Notes under the pieces: generated by a model
The model's database searches: none
What the model was told of the DNA's origin: nothing
What the model saw: the letters and a program-made list of their open reading frames with translations, nothing else
Shown here: piece after piece, positions 38,023-38,072 of the stretch
How positions within the stretch are numbered: the stretch's first letter is position 1
How the letters are laid out: every line of letters starts with the position of its first letter
Translations under genes and position numbers: made by a program
NCBI GenBank assembly: GCA_020631475.1
Contig: JAHDHE010000011.1
Span: forward strand, 1-38,072
From: Tenacibaculum sp.
GTDB lineage: Bacteria; Bacteroidota; Bacteroidia; Flavobacteriales; Flavobacteriaceae
Reading direction: 5' to 3'
Length of the DNA: 38,072 nucleotides

Positions 38023-38072
38023 TGGGCAATGAGGGATTCGAACCCCCGACCCCCTCGGTGTAAACGAGGTGC
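38023..38072 (-). tRNA. tRNA-Val (anticodon TAC), 3' part; 5' part outside the window
   Basis: On the minus strand the visible part starts before the anticodon arm. The arm is CCTCG-TTTACAC-CGAGG, which puts TAC at the anticodon. The T arm GGGGG-TTCGAAT-CCCTC follows, then the acceptor strand ATTGCCC and discriminator A at 38023. The CCA end is not encoded. The D arm and 5' acceptor strand lie beyond the edge. Confidence 0.93.

Overview
The window looks like chromosome of a marine-type flavobacterium (Bacteroidota). It is strongly AT-rich, it carries gliding and type IX secretion (T9SS) genes (gldJ, porV), its lipoproteins have Bacteroidota-style lipoboxes, and several genes are preceded by the Bacteroidota -7 promoter element TAnnTTTG rather than by clear Shine-Dalgarno sites. 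No IS element, prophage or CRISPR array was seen.

Layout. (1) 3-317: tail of a repeat-type protein cut by the window edge. (2) 362-5435 (+): a membrane-bound CapD/WbpM-type nucleotide-sugar 4,6-dehydratase, then a Wza-type export lipoprotein and a Wzc-type tyrosine autokinase. The PHP-type tyrosine phosphatase (5493-6230, -) faces them across a shared bidirectional terminator. (3) 6401-17004: a mostly housekeeping island with a BadF/BcrA-type sugar kinase, murF, gldJ, porV, cdd, a KAS III-like enzyme, guaA and a LysM plus periplasmic-binding-fold lipoprotein. (4) 17081-37912, all on the minus strand: a Wzx/Wzy-type surface polysaccharide locus. In transcription order it has a TviB-type UDP-sugar dehydrogenase and a WbpB-type oxidoreductase; then manA, manC, fcl, gmd, wecB, wzx and wzy; four glycosyltransferases; a GNAT acetyltransferase, a DegT-type aminotransferase and an initiating sugar-phosphate transferase; then rmlA, rmlC, rmlB and galE. 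(5) 38023-38072: the 3' part of a tRNA-Val(TAC) gene with its terminator.

How the genes fit together. The locus encodes precursor supply for GDP-mannose/GDP-fucose, dTDP-4-keto-6-deoxy sugars, UDP-ManNAc, UDP-galactose and probably a UDP-4-acetamido-6-deoxy sugar (4,6-dehydratase, aminotransferase, GNAT). The short phosphoglycosyl transferase would load the first sugar on undecaprenyl phosphate, and four glycosyltransferases would extend it to a unit of about five sugars. Wzx would flip the unit, Wzy polymerise it, and Wza/Wzc export it under control of the phosphatase. Export and assembly functions are split by about 11 kb of unrelated genes, with a bidirectional terminator at each border.

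Main points of interest. The TviB/WbpB pair may feed the Wbp-type linking sugar known from T9SS cargo modification rather than the capsule. porU is missing from its expected place between gldJ and porV. rmlD is missing from the rml set. The autokinase has a (Gly-Tyr)6 tail encoded by a near-perfect hexamer repeat. A 14-bp tandem duplication creates two copies of a consensus promoter ahead of the sugar kinase. All functions are read from sequence motifs and remembered family knowledge; no database search was run.
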